Positions 7,060-16,374 are shown, numbered from the stretch's first letter. The stretch: 64,000 bases of DNA from Actinoplanes sp040639655 (GCF_040639655.1 NZ_JBFAAI010000025.1:1-64000); one strand, 5' to 3'. Numbers and translations: made by a program. The notes: a model not told the origin generated them from the sequence alone.

Positions 7060-9492
7060 TCAACCGTGGGCCACGCGGACCCGCAGCGCCCGGCGGGAGC
7101 TGACGCCGAGCTTGCGGTAGACCCGCGACAGGTGACTTTCGACGGTACGGACCGAGACGGTGAGCCGGTGCGAGATCTCCCGGTCGGTCAGCCCGGACGC
7201 GGCCAGCCCCGCCACTTCGGCCTCCCGTACCGTCAGCTGAGGTGCCCCCGCCGGCTCGGCACCGGTCCCGGTGCCGTGCAGGGTGGACAGCAGGGTTCGA
7301 GCCTGCGCGCGGCGTGGGTCCCCGGTGCCCGAGAGCAGGGCGGCGGCCGCCTCGGCGAACCGGCCGGCGGGCTCGGGCAGGCGGGCCTCGGCCAGCTGCC
7401 GCGCGAACGACAGCAGTTCCGCCCCGTCGGCGCGGGTGAGCGCGATCGTGGCGGCACCGAGCAACGCCAGCCGTGGTGCCCGCACCGCCGGGAGCAGGGC
7501 GTGGATCCGGTCGGCGACGGTGGCGGGTCCGGTCGCCCCGCGGAGCCGGGCGGCGTGCACGAGATGGCCGAGTTCCACCAGGGTGGCGCCGGTCTCGTGG
7601 GCCGCGGCGATCGCGGTCTCGATGTGCTCGCCGGCGGCCGGCAGGTCACCGAGAGCGGCGGCGATCGCTGCGCGGGCCGCAGAGACGACGCCGGGCAGGG
7701 CGCACAGTCCCGGCCCTGCCGGGACGGCCCCGGCCAGCACCGCGGCCGCCTCGTCGGCGCGCCCCTGTTCGGCCAGGCAGGTCGCCAGCCAGGCGGTGGT
7801 CTCGGTACGCAGCGGCCGTGGCCCGGCGGCCGGGTTGCCGAGCGCCTCACGCCAGCGGTGCATCGCCGTGTCCGGGTCGCCGTCCAGCCATCGGGCGTAG
7901 CCGTCGAGGGCGGCGGCTGCGACGCCGTCCGGTAGTCCCGCCGGTACGCCGCCCGCGTCCTGCCACAGCAGCGTCCAGGCGTGCACTGCCGCGACCGGCG
8001 TGGCGCTGTCCGCCGGGGTGGTCCATCCGGCCGCGTGTCCGGCCAGCGCGGACGCCGCCGCGTGCACGGCCCGGGCCTCGGCGGTGACGTCCTCGGGCAG
8101 GCCCGGGTCACCGATCAGCGGGGCGATGCGGTCGCGTGCCTCGCGCGGCCGGCCGGCCAACAGCAGCAGCGCACCGTCGCAGGCGGTCACCTCCGGGTGG
8201 TCCACGGCCGGCAGCTCGGCGCGGGCACCGGACGGGTCCGGTCCGGCCCACCGGCGAAGCCATGCGCGCAGCACCGCTGCCCCGGCGCGGTCGGCGGGCT
8301 CGCGGGCATCGCACATCGCCAGCACGGATGCGGCGGTCTCGTAGTCGCCCAGCCGCAGCAGTGCCGCCGCATGGGCGAGCGTTGCGGCGGCCGTGCCGGT
8401 GCGCCCGGCCACCTGCCCGGTCAGCAGTGCCGCAGCGCGCGGGTCCGTGTCGCGTACCCGCCAGGCCAGCTTCAGCAGCGATCCGGGACCGGCGGTGTCC
8501 GGCGCGGCCAGGCGCCACCGGGCGTACGCCACCGGGTTTCGCTCGTCGCCGGCCGGGTCCGCGGCGAGCAGGACGGCCGCGACCCGGCGCCGCCGCGTCG
8601 CCGGGACACCGCCGGCGAAAGCGGCCCCCAGCAGTGGGTTCGCCCAGTGCAGCACGGTCCGGCAGGCCGCGGTCTCCGGCCGTACGATCCGATGTTCCTC
8701 GAGCCGTTCGGCGGCGCCCGCCGCGAGGCGTTCCGCGTCGTCCAGGTCCAGCGGCACACCCAGCGACAGTGCGGCGATCACGTCGGCGTCGGCGGGGCTC
8801 ACGCCGCCGAGCTCCTCGGCGAACAGGTCCGGCAGGCACGGTGGCGAGCCGGTGTCGCCGCGCCACCACCACAGGCCGGCCCGGCGTTCCAGGCGACCGG
8901 TGGCGTGGCCGTGTTCGATCAGCCCGGCCAGCAGCCGGGGGTTGCCGCCGGTCCAGCGGTGCAGCAGGTCCACCGCCGGGCGGGCCACCGCGCCGCCGAG
9001 GGCGGTCACCGTCGCGAGCCCGGTGGTGTCCGGGGTGAAGTCGCCGAGAGTGCAGGCGTTCAGGTGGTCCTTGACCAGGGCGCGCAACGCGCCGCACCAG
9101 GGCCGCCCGGTCCGCGCCGTGACGATCAGCCGGACGCGGGCCGGTAGCGCGAGCAGCGTGGCGGCGTCGGCGTCGCCGAGTTCGTGAGCGTCGTCCACCA
9201 CCACTACCGGTATCCGGTCGCGGGCCCACCCGCGCGGACCGGCCGGTGCCGTCGCGGCCTCCGGGGTACCCACGGTGAACGCTGCGCCGGGCAGGGCGGC
9301 CGTGGCGGTGGTCCAGCTGACCGCGTACCGGCCGGTGGGCAGGGCGACTGTCAGCGAGCGGGCGAAAGCGGTGCGGCCGGTGCCGGGCCGCCCCAGCACG
9401 GCGACGCCCCGGCCGGAGGCCAGCGCCGCGATGGCGGCCCGCCGATGCGGCTCCCGTGCGACGAGTTGATCTGCCGTTTCCCGCTGTGGCAC
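7060..9492 (-). CDS. LuxR-family transcriptional regulator, LAL/MalT type with ATPase domain
   Basis: An 810-aa regulator: N-terminal P-loop ATPase (GRPGTGRT at residues 34-41; Walker B-like VVVVDDAHEL at about 98), a long helical Ala-rich tetratricopeptide-like middle, and a C-terminal LuxR helix-turn-helix (LTVREAEVAGLAASGLTDREI...TVESHLSRVYRKLGVSSR). GTG start with AAGGGAG 6 bases upstream. The P-loop Lys is replaced by Arg, so ATP binding may be weak. LAL proteins often control antibiotic or sugar genes; the target here is unknown, but the lanthipeptide operon is 4 kb away. Confidence 0.85.
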   Translation of the reverse strand: MPQRETADQLVAREPHRRAAIAALASGRGVAVLGRPGTGRTAFARSLTVALPTGRYAVSWTTATAALPGAAFTVGTPEAATAPAGPRGWARDRIPVVVVDDAHELGDADAATLLALPARVRLIVTARTGRPWCGALRALVKDHLNACTLGDFTPDTTGLATVTALGGAVARPAVDLLHRWTGGNPRLLAGLIEHGHATGRLERRAGLWWWRGDTGSPPCLPDLFAEELGGVSPADADVIAALSLGVPLDLDDAERLAAGAAERLEEHRIVRPETAACRTVLHWANPLLGAAFAGGVPATRRRRVAAVLLAADPAGDERNPVAYARWRLAAPDTAGPGSLLKLAWRVRDTDPRAAALLTGQVAGRTGTAAATLAHAAALLRLGDYETAASVLAMCDAREPADRAGAAVLRAWLRRWAGPDPSGARAELPAVDHPEVTACDGALLLLAGRPREARDRIAPLIGDPGLPEDVTAEARAVHAAASALAGHAAGWTTPADSATPVAAVHAWTLLWQDAGGVPAGLPDGVAAAALDGYARWLDGDPDTAMHRWREALGNPAAGPRPLRTETTAWLATCLAEQGRADEAAAVLAGAVPAGPGLCALPGVVSAARAAIAAALGDLPAAGEHIETAIAAAHETGATLVELGHLVHAARLRGATGPATVADRIHALLPAVRAPRLALLGAATIALTRADGAELLSFARQLAEARLPEPAGRFAEAAAALLSGTGDPRRAQARTLLSTLHGTGTGAEPAGAPQLTVREAEVAGLAASGLTDREISHRLTVSVRTVESHLSRVYRKLGVSSRRALRVRVAHG

Positions 9493-9652
9493 GTGCGACT
9501 CCCTTCACCGGCCCGGACGCGTCGTCCTGAGCCTGCCGCCCCGGCCCGGCGGGCGGACAGGGACAGCGGCCCGGGACGGCCGGGACAAGCGCCCGGCCGG
9601 CGGGCGCGTCAGCCGGCTCGGGATGGTCGCGGACAAGCGCCCGGTGGGCGCG

Positions 9653-11746
9653 TCAGCCGGCCGGGATGGTCGCGGACACCTGCGTGCCCGGCGCCAGGGA
9701 GGTGACGGCGAACGTGCCGCCCAGTTCCTCGCAGCGGTGCCGCATCGACACCATGCCGACGCCGTCGTCGCGTTCGCTCAGCCCGGCGGTGCCGTCGTCG
9801 GCGACCTCCACACACAGCACCTCGCCGGTACGGCACACGTCGACCAGGGCGGTCGTCGCCAGGGCGTGCTTCACCACGTTGGTGAGGGCCTCGTCGACGA
9901 TCCGGTAGGCGGCGACCTCCGCGGCAGCCGGCAGATCCGACAGCTCACCGGCGGTCTGCAGCACCACGGTCAGCCCGCCGGCCCGGTGTCGTTGCACCGC
10001 ATGGGTGAGTGCCGGAACCAGGCCGTGGTCGAGGGCGCGGGGGCGCAGCCCGTCGACGATGCGCCGTACCTCCCCGACCGCGTCGGCCAGGTTGTCGTCG
10101 ATGCGGCGCAGCACCTGAGCGGCGTCCTCGCCGGTGCCCGCGCACCGGGCCAGCATCCGGGTGCCGGTCAGCAGCGGGCCGACCCCGTCGTGCAGGTCGC
10201 GCTGCAGGCGCCGCAGTTCCTCCTCGCGGGCCCGGACCAGATCTTCCCGGGCGGCCTGCAGGTCCCGGGTGAGGTTCACCGAGGCCGCGGCCGGCGCGAG
10301 CTGGGACACCAGGTGCCGCATCAGGGCCTGCTCCCGGCGCGACCACGGCTCGTCGGGGCCACGCTGCTGCACCACCAGGCGACCCACCTGGCGGCCCTGG
10401 TGCTCCAGCGGCAACGATGTCACCGGCCAGCTCCGGCGACGGCCGTGCACGGCCTCCGGGGACTCGCGCTCGCCCAGGTGCAGGGAGACGTAGGGCACCT
10501 TCAGGCCGGCGCCGATCACCTCCGCCGCGTCGGCGAGCATCTCCTCGGGGGTACGGGCCCGGCCCACCCGGGTGCCGAGCAGGGTCGACAGGGCGTACGG
10601 GTCGGCGCCCAGGCCGTACAGCAGGCGGCGCAGCCCCGCGTCGACACCCCGCCGCAGCGGCAGCAGCGCCAGCACGGTGACGGCCGCGGCGATCGGTTCG
10701 GCACCGGCCGGTACCTGCCCGGCGACCAGGGTGACGGTCGCCGCGTAGGTGGCGATCAGTGCCGCCGACGACAGCCCGAGCACCAGTGAGCGGTGCACCA
10801 GCAGGTCGATGTCGTACAGCCCGTACCGGACGACACCGATCGCGGTCGCCAGCGGGATGGCCAGTGCACCGCCGAGCCACGCCAGCGGCACGCCCTCGAC
10901 CGTGTCCAGCACCGACGCGACGATCAGCAGCGCGGCGTTGACCGCCCCGCAGATCAGCACGCCCCGGCCGGCCGGCCGCGCCCGCCAGGCCCGCAGCACC
11001 AGCCCGACGGGCGCGAGCAGCGCCGCGGCCAGCAGGATGAGCATGGCCACCAGAACGGTGACGGTGTCCCAGGACGGCCGCACCGGAGAGCCGTCGGCGA
11101 GGTAGCCGCGCGGGGCCCGTACCGCAAGGGCCGCCAGCGCCACCGTGCCCGCCGCGGTGGCGGCCGCCGCCCCGGCGACGATCCACCGCCATCCGCGCCG
11201 GGCCGGCCGGCCGTCCGGGAACAGCAGCGCCGTGATGATCAGCAGGCCGTATCCCGGCCACCACAGCCATTCCCGCAGCCAGCCCGGCCACCCGGTGTCG
11301 CCGAGTGACGCGGCCACGGTCGCCGCCGCCAGCAGCCCGACGGCCAGCACGAGCCATCCGCAGGCGTTGCGGCCGGCGTGGGCGGCCACCCGCACGCCGA
11401 TCGGCAGGCAGACGATTGCCAGCAGCCAGTCACGCCACTCCGCTGGCAGGGCGCCGGGGGCGACCGCCGGCGAGACCAGCGCGGTGCCGGCCACCAGAGC
11501 GAATCCGGCACCCGCGACAGCCCATGCCAGGCGGGCGGGGAGGGCGGCCCGGCTCCACCGGGCGCCCGTCGCCTGCCGGGATGCCGGAATCCGCCCTGGT
11601 AGCGCGGTCAGTGGAAGTCCCCCAGAATGCTGTGCAGCAGGTTGTGGCTGACCGAACTCCTGTTCGGCTCCTCGGGCGGCGGATCGACCACGGACGTCGC
11701 CGGCGGCCCGACGAGCGACGGATAACCATGATCGGGTACGGACCAC
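9653..11746 (-). CDS. sensor histidine kinase, NarL-partner type (HisKA_3)
   Basis: Membrane kinase of up to 697 aa. About eight to ten hydrophobic helices fill residues 55-340; then a GAF-like region, the phospho-acceptor box LHDGVGPLL (about residue 520) and an HATPase_c domain (EALTNVVKHA, ADDG, GVGMVSMRHR). The only ATG (11746) gives an N-terminal ~50 residues of low quality that overlap the gene ending at 11608; no ATG, GTG or TTG occurs between there and the first membrane helix, so the true start is uncertain (a rare ATT or CTG near 11600 is possible). Probable partner is the NarL-type regulator at 12017, transcribed away from it. Confidence 0.8.
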   Translation of the reverse strand: MVRTRSWLSVARRAAGDVRGRSAARGAEQEFGQPQPAAQHSGGLPLTALPGRIPASRQATGARWSRAALPARLAWAVAGAGFALVAGTALVSPAVAPGALPAEWRDWLLAIVCLPIGVRVAAHAGRNACGWLVLAVGLLAAATVAASLGDTGWPGWLREWLWWPGYGLLIITALLFPDGRPARRGWRWIVAGAAAATAAGTVALAALAVRAPRGYLADGSPVRPSWDTVTVLVAMLILLAAALLAPVGLVLRAWRARPAGRGVLICGAVNAALLIVASVLDTVEGVPLAWLGGALAIPLATAIGVVRYGLYDIDLLVHRSLVLGLSSAALIATYAATVTLVAGQVPAGAEPIAAAVTVLALLPLRRGVDAGLRRLLYGLGADPYALSTLLGTRVGRARTPEEMLADAAEVIGAGLKVPYVSLHLGERESPEAVHGRRRSWPVTSLPLEHQGRQVGRLVVQQRGPDEPWSRREQALMRHLVSQLAPAAASVNLTRDLQAAREDLVRAREEELRRLQRDLHDGVGPLLTGTRMLARCAGTGEDAAQVLRRIDDNLADAVGEVRRIVDGLRPRALDHGLVPALTHAVQRHRAGGLTVVLQTAGELSDLPAAAEVAAYRIVDEALTNVVKHALATTALVDVCRTGEVLCVEVADDGTAGLSERDDGVGMVSMRHRCEELGGTFAVTSLAPGTQVSATIPAG

Positions 11747-11958
11747 GGCTCACCGTCGAAGCGGAAGTTCTCGGCGACCGCCCGCCACAGCTGAGCCCGC
11801 GTGATGACGCTGCGCGGAATCCTCGGATGGGCGTGCGGCCAGTCACCCTCGCCGGACTGCCCGGCGGTCACCAGCAGGTCGACGAACCGCTGGTCCACGG
11901 GTTCCCCGTCGCTGACCAGCACGATCGTGCCGTCGGTCTTGATATCGGTGTTCTTCAC
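11608..11958 (-). CDS. hypothetical protein next to two-component system
   Basis: A 116-aa protein read from a GTG at 11958; the frame stays open to 12048 but that would run into the divergent regulator gene. It is acidic and well composed (TDIKTDGTIVLVSDGEPVDQ, HPRIPRSVITRAQLWRAVAENF), unlike the Arg/Pro/Ala shadows around it, so I take it as real. No family recognised. Its 3' end overlaps the annotated 5' end of the histidine kinase by up to 139 bases. Possibly co-transcribed with the kinase. Confidence 0.5.
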   Translation of the reverse strand: MKNTDIKTDGTIVLVSDGEPVDQRFVDLLVTAGQSGEGDWPHAHPRIPRSVITRAQLWRAVAENFRFDGEPWSVPDHGYPSLVGPPATSVVDPPPEEPNRSSVSHNLLHSILGDFH

Positions 11959-12016
11959 CCGGCCAACGCTTGCCGTCACGGCGGCGAAGCGCAACGGATC
12001 GGTAGAGTTCCGGACT

Positions 12017-12676
12017 GTGGGGATCCGCGCCGATGCCGGCAGTGTCATCCTGGTCGTCGACGACCACCCGGTGGTGCGCGCCGGTTACGCCGGCATCCTT
12101 GCCGCCCAGCCGTGGGCCGGCCGGGTGCTTCAGGCCGGTACAGCCGCGGAGGCGGGCCGGCTGGCCACGCTGGAGAGCCCCGATCTGGCGGTCGTCGATC
12201 TCGGCCTGCCCGACACCGAGGGCACCGAGCTGATCCGCCGCCTGCACACCGCCGTGCCGGCCTGCGTCATCGTCGTCGCGACCATGACCAACGACCCCGA
12301 TGTGGTCCGGGCCGCCCTCAGCGACGGTGCCCGCGGCTATCTGCTGAAGGACACCGACCCGGACGCGGTGGTCGCCTGTCTGACCGCGGCGGCAGCCGGG
12401 GCCCGGGTGCTCGGCCCGGGCGTCTCGGAGAGCGCCGACGCAGCGGCAACCCCGCCCGGCCCGGCCGGGCTCACTCCCCGCGAGCTGCGGCTGCTCGCCC
12501 TGATCGGGGCGGGGTACGGCAACCGGGAGATCGCCACCGAGATGGCGGTGGCCGAGAAGACGGCGCGCAATCTGGTGGGTCTGCTGATCGCCAAGCTGGG
12601 CGTCACGGACCGGGTGCACGCCGCCCTGCTCGCCCAGCGGCACGGCCTGTCCACCAGCGCGCGGCCCCCGGCCTGA
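12017..12676 (+). CDS. NarL/FixJ-type response regulator
   Basis: 219 aa from a GTG. Receiver domain with acidic pair VVDDHP (residues 14-16), phospho-acceptor Asp61 (LAVVDLGLPD), conserved Lys in LLKDTDPD; then a LuxR-type HTH (LTPRELRLLALIGAGYGNREIATEMAVAEKTARNLV). It is divergent from the kinase at 9653, its likely partner. The RBS is weak, and longer in-frame upstream starts (to 11801) read through the neighbour and are rejected. The HTH recognition helix has KTARNLVGLL in place of the commoner KTVxNHVSxL. Its stop codon directly abuts the stop of the convergent gene. Confidence 0.85.
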   Translation: MGIRADAGSVILVVDDHPVVRAGYAGILAAQPWAGRVLQAGTAAEAGRLATLESPDLAVVDLGLPDTEGTELIRRLHTAVPACVIVVATMTNDPDVVRAALSDGARGYLLKDTDPDAVVACLTAAAAGARVLGPGVSESADAAATPPGPAGLTPRELRLLALIGAGYGNREIATEMAVAEKTARNLVGLLIAKLGVTDRVHAALLAQRHGLSTSARPPA

Positions 12677-13147
12677 CTACGCCCCGTCGGGCCGTTCGAA
12701 GCCGCCGGGGGTCCGGGGGAGGGTGACGGTGTGCCCGTAGAACTTCCGGATCTGGGTCAGGGCCCGATCGAAGTCGTCGAGGTCGATGGGCTTGGTGACG
12801 TACGCGTTGGCGTGCGCGCCGTAACTGGTCAGGATGTCGGCGGGAGTGGCCGAGGTGGTGAACACGACGACGGGAATCGTCTTGAGCTGCTCGTCGGCTT
12901 TGATGGTGGTGAGGACCTGCCGGCCGTCGAGCCGGGGCATGTTCAGGTCCAGCAGGATGAGGTCCGGGCGCGGCGCCTCGGTGTAGGGCGCCTGCTGCTG
13001 GAGGAAGACGAGAGCGGCGGCACCGTCCGGAACGTGATGCAACGTGGTCGGCACGTCATGCTCGGAGAAGGCGTTCTCGATCAGGGCGACATCGCCGAGG
13101 TCGTCCTCCACGAGCAGGACCTGCAGTACAGCAGAGCTGTTGGGCAT
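12677..13147 (-). CDS. single-domain response regulator (CheY/Rcp1-like)
   Basis: 156 aa with only a receiver domain: acidic residues in LLVEDDLGDV, phospho-acceptor Asp67 (LILLDLNMPRLDG), Thr/Ser in VFTTSATPAD and Lys in YVTKPIDLDDF. The Glu-Asp-Asp start and the insertion after the second helix match Rcp1-type receivers, which take phosphate from hybrid or phytochrome-like kinases. No output domain, so it must act by protein contact. AAGGAT lies 11 bases before the ATG. The next gene (GGDEF-EAL) is divergent with a 320-base spacer. Confidence 0.85.
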   Translation of the reverse strand: MPNSSAVLQVLLVEDDLGDVALIENAFSEHDVPTTLHHVPDGAAALVFLQQQAPYTEAPRPDLILLDLNMPRLDGRQVLTTIKADEQLKTIPVVVFTTSATPADILTSYGAHANAYVTKPIDLDDFDRALTQIRKFYGHTVTLPRTPGGFERPDGA

Positions 13148-13467
13148 GGCGTCGTCGCATCCTTACGGTGGGGCCGGGCCGAGGTGGAACGGCCGCGGCC
13201 ACCGGAGCTGTCCCCGGCGGTGACTGGCAACGGTACGCCGCCGTCATCGCGGCACCGGATGACGAGGGTGTAGTCATGGCGCCAGGTGCGGATCGGGCCG
13301 GCCTGGCAGAATGGCATCCCGGTAACGGCAGGTCAGGCCCCTCAGGGCCGGTTTCGCCGTCTGACGGCCGCGGTCTGCCGGGACACACGGGCCGCCGGGC
13401 CGTTCACTCATGCCGCAGCCGATCGAGCCGAAGGGAGACCCGGACAGTCACGCGAGCGAGGAGACAG
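13148..13467. other. 320-bp divergent intergenic region, no gene seen
   Basis: Spacer between the single-domain receiver (minus) and the GGDEF-EAL gene (plus). The open frame that crosses it is Arg/Pro/Gly-rich and has no family features. A small hairpin GGCCC-CTCA-GGGCC occurs near 13340. I see no recognisable riboswitch. Confidence 0.4.
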
Positions 13468-15762
13468 ATGAGCAGCGAATCGTCGATGCGGTCACGCATG
13501 GCACACGGCCATGTCGCACTCTGCGGTCTGCTGACCCTCGCGGCCGCCGCGGGCATGTCGGTCAGCCTGAGCGGCCCGCACACGCCGGCCCTTCTGCTGT
13601 GGCTCCCCGCACCACTGACCACGCTGATCGGCCTGTCCGCGATGATGTCCGTGGCCCGCCGGGCCGACCAGTCGCCGGCGGCCCGCCGGTTCTGGCGCCA
13701 CCTGGCCGCCGGTACCCTGCTCGCGCTGCTCGGCTCGGTACTGAACGCCTACGACACCGTGGTGCGGGGCATGCCCGCCACCTACGTCTCGGCGGTGGCC
13801 GGGCTCGGATACGGCGCCGCCATCGTGGCCAATCTGTGGGGGATGGCCCGGCTGCCGCTGCTGCTGAACAGCCGTGGCGAGATGCTGCGCGCCGGCCTGG
13901 ACGGATGCGTCGTGGTCCTCGCCGCCGGTGTGTTCTCCTGGCACTACGTGACCCGCCCCACCCTGGTGGGCGCCGCTTCCGGCGCGACGGCCGCCGTCTA
14001 CGGCGTCATGTTCCTGGCGCTGACCCTGCTGTCGCTCGTCGCCCTCGGCAAGGTGGCGATGGCCGGCCGCGGGCACCTGGCACCCGGGGTGATCCCGATG
14101 CTCACCCTCGGCATGGTCGCGGGCGCGGTGTTCTCGACCGCGCAGCAGTTCGTGATGGACAAGACGTGGCTGGCGTCGGCGCAGATCGCCGTGCCGATCT
14201 CCATGCTCGGCGCGGCGCTGGCCGCCCGTGCCCAGCTGCGCGCCGCCGCCCGGCCCGTGACGCGCCGGGCCGCCGGGCGCCGGCTGCCGGTCTGGATGCC
14301 CTACCTCGCCATCGCCGCGGTCGACGCCCTGCTGATCGCCTGCATCGCGGACGGCGATGCCGACGCGCTGCCGGTGGCCGGGGTGGCCGTCGTCCTGACC
14401 GCCCTGGTGGTGGCCCGCCAGCAGACCGTGTTCCAGGACAACGCCAACCTGGTGTCCCGTCTCGACCACAGTGCCACCCATGACAGCCTGACCGGCCTGC
14501 CGAACCGGGCGCTGTTCAACGAGCGGCTCGAGCAGGCTCTCGCCGATCACAGCTCCGGCCGCCCGGTCAGCGTCGCGCTGATCGACCTGGACGACTTCAA
14601 GACCGTCAACGACACCCTGGGGCACGGCATCGGCGACGCCCTGCTGGTCGCGATCGCCGAACGGCTCAGCGCCACGCTCCGTAAGGAGGACACGGTGGCG
14701 CGGCTCGGCGGTGACGAGTTCGTCGTGGTGCTCGACGGCATCGACCCGCAGGCCGCCGAGGCGGCCGCTCATCGCATGATCGCCGCGCTCGCCCCGCCGG
14801 TCACCGCCACGGGTCACGAGCTGCTGGTTCGTGCCAGCATCGGGCTCGCCGACGGGCACAGCGGCGATGACGCGGCGGACCTGCTGCGGCGCGCCGACAT
14901 CGCGATGTACGCGGCCAAGCACGGCGGCGGCAGCAACGTCGAGCGCTACACCGAGGGGATGGCCGTCACCGTCGCGGACACCGCCGCCGTCGGTGCCCAG
15001 TTGCAGCACGCCATCGCCGGCGACCAGCTGTTCCTGATGTATCAGCCGATCGTCGCCCTCGACAGCGGCCGCCTGCGGGGAGTCGAGGCTCTCGTCCGCT
15101 GGGCGCACCCGGTGCAGGGCGTCGTCCCGCCGGTCCAGTTCATCCCGGTCGCCGAACGTACCGGCCTGATCGTCCCGCTCGGCGACTGGGTGCTGCGCGA
15201 GGCCTGCCGGCAGCTCGCCGCATGGCGGGAGGAACTCGGCGACCGCGCGCCCGGCGTGCTCAACGTCAACGTCAGCGCGCGTCAGCTTCGCGACGCCGGC
15301 TTCGTCGACCGGGTCGCCGCGATCCTCGCGGAGACCGGCGTGGCCGCGAACCGGCTCACCCTGGAGATCACCGAGAGTGCGGCGGTCGAGCTCGGGGAAG
15401 CCGTCACCCGCCTGGACGACCTGCGCCGGATGGGCATCCGGATCGCCCTGGACGATTTCGGCACCGGGCAGTCGACCCTCACCCTGCTTCACGAGCTGCC
15501 GGTCGACCAGCTGAAACTCGACCGGTCGTTCACCCAGGGCACGGACACCGGCCGCCGTGACACCATGCCGGCCGCGGTGATCGCCCTGGCGCAGGCGGTC
15601 GGGCTCGACCTGGTCGCCGAAGGTGTGGAGACCGACGACCAGGCGACACGGCTGACCGGCCTCGGATACCGGCACGCGCAGGGCTACCACTTCGCGCGGC
15701 CCCTGCCGGCCGCCGCGATCGCGGTGATGGCGGCCGAACGGCAGGAGTCGATCGCGGCCTGA
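13468..15762 (+). CDS. membrane diguanylate cyclase/phosphodiesterase (GGDEF-EAL)
   Basis: 764 aa from ATG 13468, with GCGAGGAG just upstream; the frame extends to 13168 but that part is not protein-like. About eight hydrophobic helices (residues 10-310) are followed by a GGDEF domain (LTGLPNR, intact RLGGDEF at about 413, inhibitory I-site RKED) and an EAL domain (EALVRWAHP at about 539, NVNVSARQL, EITESAAV, LDDFGTGQS, AEGVET). All catalytic motifs of both domains are present, so the protein could both make and break cyclic di-GMP. The membrane part is probably the sensor. The 3' end is followed by a strong hairpin. Confidence 0.92.
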   Translation: MSSESSMRSRMAHGHVALCGLLTLAAAAGMSVSLSGPHTPALLLWLPAPLTTLIGLSAMMSVARRADQSPAARRFWRHLAAGTLLALLGSVLNAYDTVVRGMPATYVSAVAGLGYGAAIVANLWGMARLPLLLNSRGEMLRAGLDGCVVVLAAGVFSWHYVTRPTLVGAASGATAAVYGVMFLALTLLSLVALGKVAMAGRGHLAPGVIPMLTLGMVAGAVFSTAQQFVMDKTWLASAQIAVPISMLGAALAARAQLRAAARPVTRRAAGRRLPVWMPYLAIAAVDALLIACIADGDADALPVAGVAVVLTALVVARQQTVFQDNANLVSRLDHSATHDSLTGLPNRALFNERLEQALADHSSGRPVSVALIDLDDFKTVNDTLGHGIGDALLVAIAERLSATLRKEDTVARLGGDEFVVVLDGIDPQAAEAAAHRMIAALAPPVTATGHELLVRASIGLADGHSGDDAADLLRRADIAMYAAKHGGGSNVERYTEGMAVTVADTAAVGAQLQHAIAGDQLFLMYQPIVALDSGRLRGVEALVRWAHPVQGVVPPVQFIPVAERTGLIVPLGDWVLREACRQLAAWREELGDRAPGVLNVNVSARQLRDAGFVDRVAAILAETGVAANRLTLEITESAAVELGEAVTRLDDLRRMGIRIALDDFGTGQSTLTLLHELPVDQLKLDRSFTQGTDTGRRDTMPAAVIALAQAVGLDLVAEGVETDDQATRLTGLGYRHAQGYHFARPLPAAAIAVMAAERQESIAA

Positions 15763-15777
15763 CCGCTCGTGTCCTGG

Positions 15778-15820
15778 CGAGACCCATGGGGTCACCTTCC
15801 CGGTGATTCCGTGGGTCTCG
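15778..15820. terminator. terminator hairpin after GGDEF-EAL gene
   Basis: Outer 9-bp perfect stem CGAGACCCA/TGGGTCTCG, with an inner 5-bp stem TCACC/GGTGA separated by small symmetric internal loops, 16 bases after the stop codon. Position and symmetry suit a transcription terminator. Confidence 0.6.
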
Positions 15821-15991
15821 GCCGCCGATATATCGGTCGGCGGCCAATCGGTTCGGCAGGCCCGAACAAGCGTACGATCAGCGCAATCCGGAATCGACGA
15901 CCTCCCTGCTGACGACCATCCCTGCTGAGGTGCGCCACACCGGCTCCCGCCCAGGAGACCAGTTCCACCAACAGTGAGGGAAGAATTCACC

Positions 15992-16374
15992 GTGTCCGTC
16001 ACCGAGCTCCGCCGCCCGAATGCGGCATCGGCGCTCCGACTGGAGCTCGAACCGACGTCCTCACGTGCCAACCCGCTCGACGGGGGCTGGTGGCCACACT
16101 CCGATGATGCCGGCGCTGAACTCCCGCCGCTGATCACGGCACTGGAGAACACCCGGGGCACATCTCCCATGTGCTGCTGAACAGCACCCAGTGGGGTGCG
16201 CCCCACCCGGGCCGGATCACCGTCGACGGCCAAACCGTCCGCCCGGGCTGGTACACCGCCCAACCGGCCGGACTGGTCACTCTGATCTGCGATTCCGGCC
16301 GGGACCGCATCGACCTGCTCGTCGTACGAAGGACGCCGGGTGCTCAGACGGTGATCGGCGTGCTGGCACGCTGA
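15992..16374 (+). pseudogene. DUF5994 family protein, frameshifted
   Basis: Two frames together encode one DUF5994-like protein. Frame 1, from GTG 15992 (RBS GAGGGAAG), carries LRLELEP and the family motif LDGGWWPHSDD; it would stop at 16180. The rest (HVLLNSTQWG, VDGQTVRPGWY, DRIDLLVV) is in another frame. Adding one G in the run at 16155-16158 joins them as NTRGHISHVLLN, in line with the intact paralogue at 37907-38365. Either a true pseudogene or a one-base sequencing error. The 3' end overlaps the convergent phosphatase gene by 31 bases. The family is common in actinomycetes; its function is not known to me. Confidence 0.75.

Noticed and set aside
13148..13467. Possible cyclic di-GMP riboswitch before the GGDEF-EAL gene
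   Set aside because: I could not find the conserved riboswitch core; only a small hairpin is present.
13492..16263. 923-aa minus-strand frame opposite the GGDEF-EAL gene
   Set aside because: The plus strand encodes all GGDEF and EAL motifs; the antisense frame has His/Gly/Gln-rich composition only.
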